64,000 nt of DNA from Paraburkholderia sp. CNPSo 3274. Lineage in GTDB: Bacteria > Pseudomonadota > Gammaproteobacteria > Burkholderiales > Burkholderiaceae. This document shows positions 62,982-64,000 of this stretch, in pieces. The notes below the pieces were generated by a model, which had not been told where the DNA came from, did not search any database, and was given only the letters and a program-made list of their open reading frames with translations. The position numbers were made by a program, and so were the translations under genes. The stretch lies in NCBI RefSeq assembly GCF_024206475.1, contig NZ_JAMBPR010000011.1, positions 62,001-126,000 on the forward strand, read 5' to 3'. Numbering within the stretch: the stretch's first letter is position 1; each line of letters starts with the position of its first letter.

Positions 62982-64000
62982 GCCCTCCCGCTAGCGCAAG
63001 CTTTTCGAGCGCGCCCGCATGGGCAGCGAACGGCGGCGTCGCGAAGTGAGCGGCGGCCAGGCGGTCGTGCACGGCCTGCACATGGCCCGCGTGCGCCTCG
63101 CTGTCGATCTGCTGATACTCGTCGACGTCGGCGCGCACAGTATCGAGCCCGGCGAGGCGCGGATAGCGCTGCGCATAGTCGCTCAGCATCGCGGTGAGCG
63201 CGTCGAAGCGGTCGCTTGCGAGCGCGCTGTCGATTGCCTGATGGATGCGATCGAGCGCGGCCACATACACGGAGTCGTCGCTCTGCAGCTTGCGCAAGTG
63301 GCTGAGCGAATCCGCATACACGGCGGCAAACGCTGGCACGTAGGCCGAGATCCGGTCGAATGCACGTTGATGCTCGCCGGGGTCGTCGTTCCAGCGGCTC
63401 GTCAGCGTGTGGATCGGCGCTTCGTCGCGGTAGATGCGAATCAGCGCTTGCGGACCGCCCCGTCCCTGCACGAACGATTGCAGCGCGCCGATCCAGCCGA
63501 TGTTTTCCACGAGCGGCGCGGCGTCCGGATTGTGGCGCGCGAGCGTACGCATATCTTCCACGATGGCACGCGCACGGTCGAACGCACCCGCATTGATCGC
63601 GGCGACCCAGTCGGGTACGTCCGCCTTGATGAGCGCTTCTGTCCCCATCGCGCGCCACGTGCTGTCATTCGGGTGGCGCGTGAGATATTGATCGGCCACG
63701 CGCGCCGCGCTTTCGAACTGGCCGCTCGTGAGCAATGCCTGCATGTCGCGCTGCGGCGCGCCCTGGAAATACGTGAGCGCAACGAGCGCGACGATCACGG
63801 CAAGCCCGCCGCCGCCCCAGCGCGCGAACGCGCCCATGTTGATCTTTCCGCTGCCGCCCAGCGCTTCGCTCAGCTCGCTAAGGAAGACCTCGAGCCTGCC
63901 GCGCCGGCGTCGCGCGTCGTGGCCCGGTTCCGGCGCGGGTTGAGGCGCATCGGGGTTGATTTCGTCGTCCTGGGCGGGCGCGGGCGGCGTGCAGAAAATG
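62956..64000 (-). CDS. Membrane protein of the export operon, N-terminus beyond window
   Basis: The frame stays open to the window edge, so the gene is cut at its 5' end; an internal ATG at 63837 is unlikely to be the start. The visible part has an acidic/Pro-rich stretch, a basic RRRRGRLEVFLSELSEALGG, then a membrane helix (GLAVIVALVALTYFQG). A helical periplasmic-side domain of about 260 residues follows, with TPR-like spacing (LLTSGQFESAARVADQYLTR, AGAFDRARAIVEDMRTLARH). It overlaps the HlyD start by 26 bases, so it belongs to the operon. No family is recognised. Confidence 0.75.
   Translation of the reverse strand, partial: IFCTPPAPAQDDEINPDAPQPAPEPGHDARRRRGRLEVFLSELSEALGGSGKINMGAFARWGGGGLAVIVALVALTYFQGAPQRDMQALLTSGQFESAARVADQYLTRHPNDSTWRAMGTEALIKADVPDWVAAINAGAFDRARAIVEDMRTLARHNPDAAPLVENIGWIGALQSFVQGRGGPQALIRIYRDEAPIHTLTSRWNDDPGEHQRAFDRISAYVPAFAAVYADSLSHLRKLQSDDSVYVAALDRIHQAIDSALASDRFDALTAMLSDYAQRYPRLAGLDTVRADVDEYQQIDSEAHAGHVQAVHDRLAAAHFATPPFAAHAGALEKLALAGGHVESAPAH

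Overview
The window is high-GC, densely packed bacterial DNA of Burkholderiaceae type, most likely Paraburkholderia or Caballeronia. Pointers are two trimeric OpcP-like porins, a 3-hydroxybutyrate oligomer hydrolase, many LysR/LacI regulators and accessory operons of the kind found on a secondary replicon. No rRNA, tRNA, CRISPR array or intact insertion sequence was seen. The genus call is inference from gene content only.

Layout. 1-1122: the end of a LacI regulator and a Phd/PIN toxin-antitoxin pair. 1825-10554: a minus-strand beta-glucoside regulon (porin, LacI repressor, sugar-binding protein, two permeases, GH1 glycosidase, MalK-type ATPase) with LacI-type palindromes in front of the transporter, repressor and porin. 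11416-16889: small envelope proteins, a LacI fragment and a secreted S10 carboxypeptidase cluster. 17744-22411: a zinc-ribbon membrane protein, a TAXI binding protein and a 3-hydroxybutyrate oligomer hydrolase. 22442-41962: a mixed metabolic and transport region (LysR/DHA2 exporter pair, porin, DUF2817 metallopeptidase-like protein, Nramp-like transporter, Kup, acetyltransferase, methyltransferase, flavin monooxygenase, alpha/beta hydrolase, MFS, isochorismatase-like hydrolase) holding several broken genes. 42040-47275: an ABC transporter remnant, then a TonB receptor with its own ExbB-ExbD-TonB. 47416-49681: a truncated AraC gene, a serine/threonine dehydratase-like enzyme and a doubly disrupted pentapeptide-repeat gene.

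49751-64000 is the most interesting part and looks like a dedicated peptide-export system. Four small genes (52382, 52751, 53151, 54615) encode 71-97 residue proteins. All have a leader of exactly 26 residues ending Gly-Gly (Gly-Ala in one) with the spacing of double-glycine leaders. Facing them is an operon for an HlyD-type fusion protein, a cytoplasmic parvulin-type PPIase and a 1023-residue ABC exporter with two cyclic-nucleotide-binding-like domains and an intact C39 leader peptidase. The last gene of that operon encodes a sigma-54 activator. Two of the four peptide genes have near-consensus -24/-12 (sigma-54) promoters. A transmembrane Ser/Thr kinase and a PP2C phosphatase flank the peptide genes, and an LRAT-fold protein sits among them. 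The proposed circuit is kinase/phosphatase signalling to the sigma-54 activator, then transcription of the peptides, then C39 cleavage and export. The circuit is inference; the parts are directly visible.

Pseudogenes are frequent between 11.7 and 49.7 kb (LacI, BON, LysR, EamA, ABC permease, AraC and pentapeptide remnants), which suggests ongoing decay of accessory genes or, for the single frameshifts, sequence errors. A roughly 600-bp near-palindromic repeat lies between the convergent phosphatase and sigma-54 activator genes.
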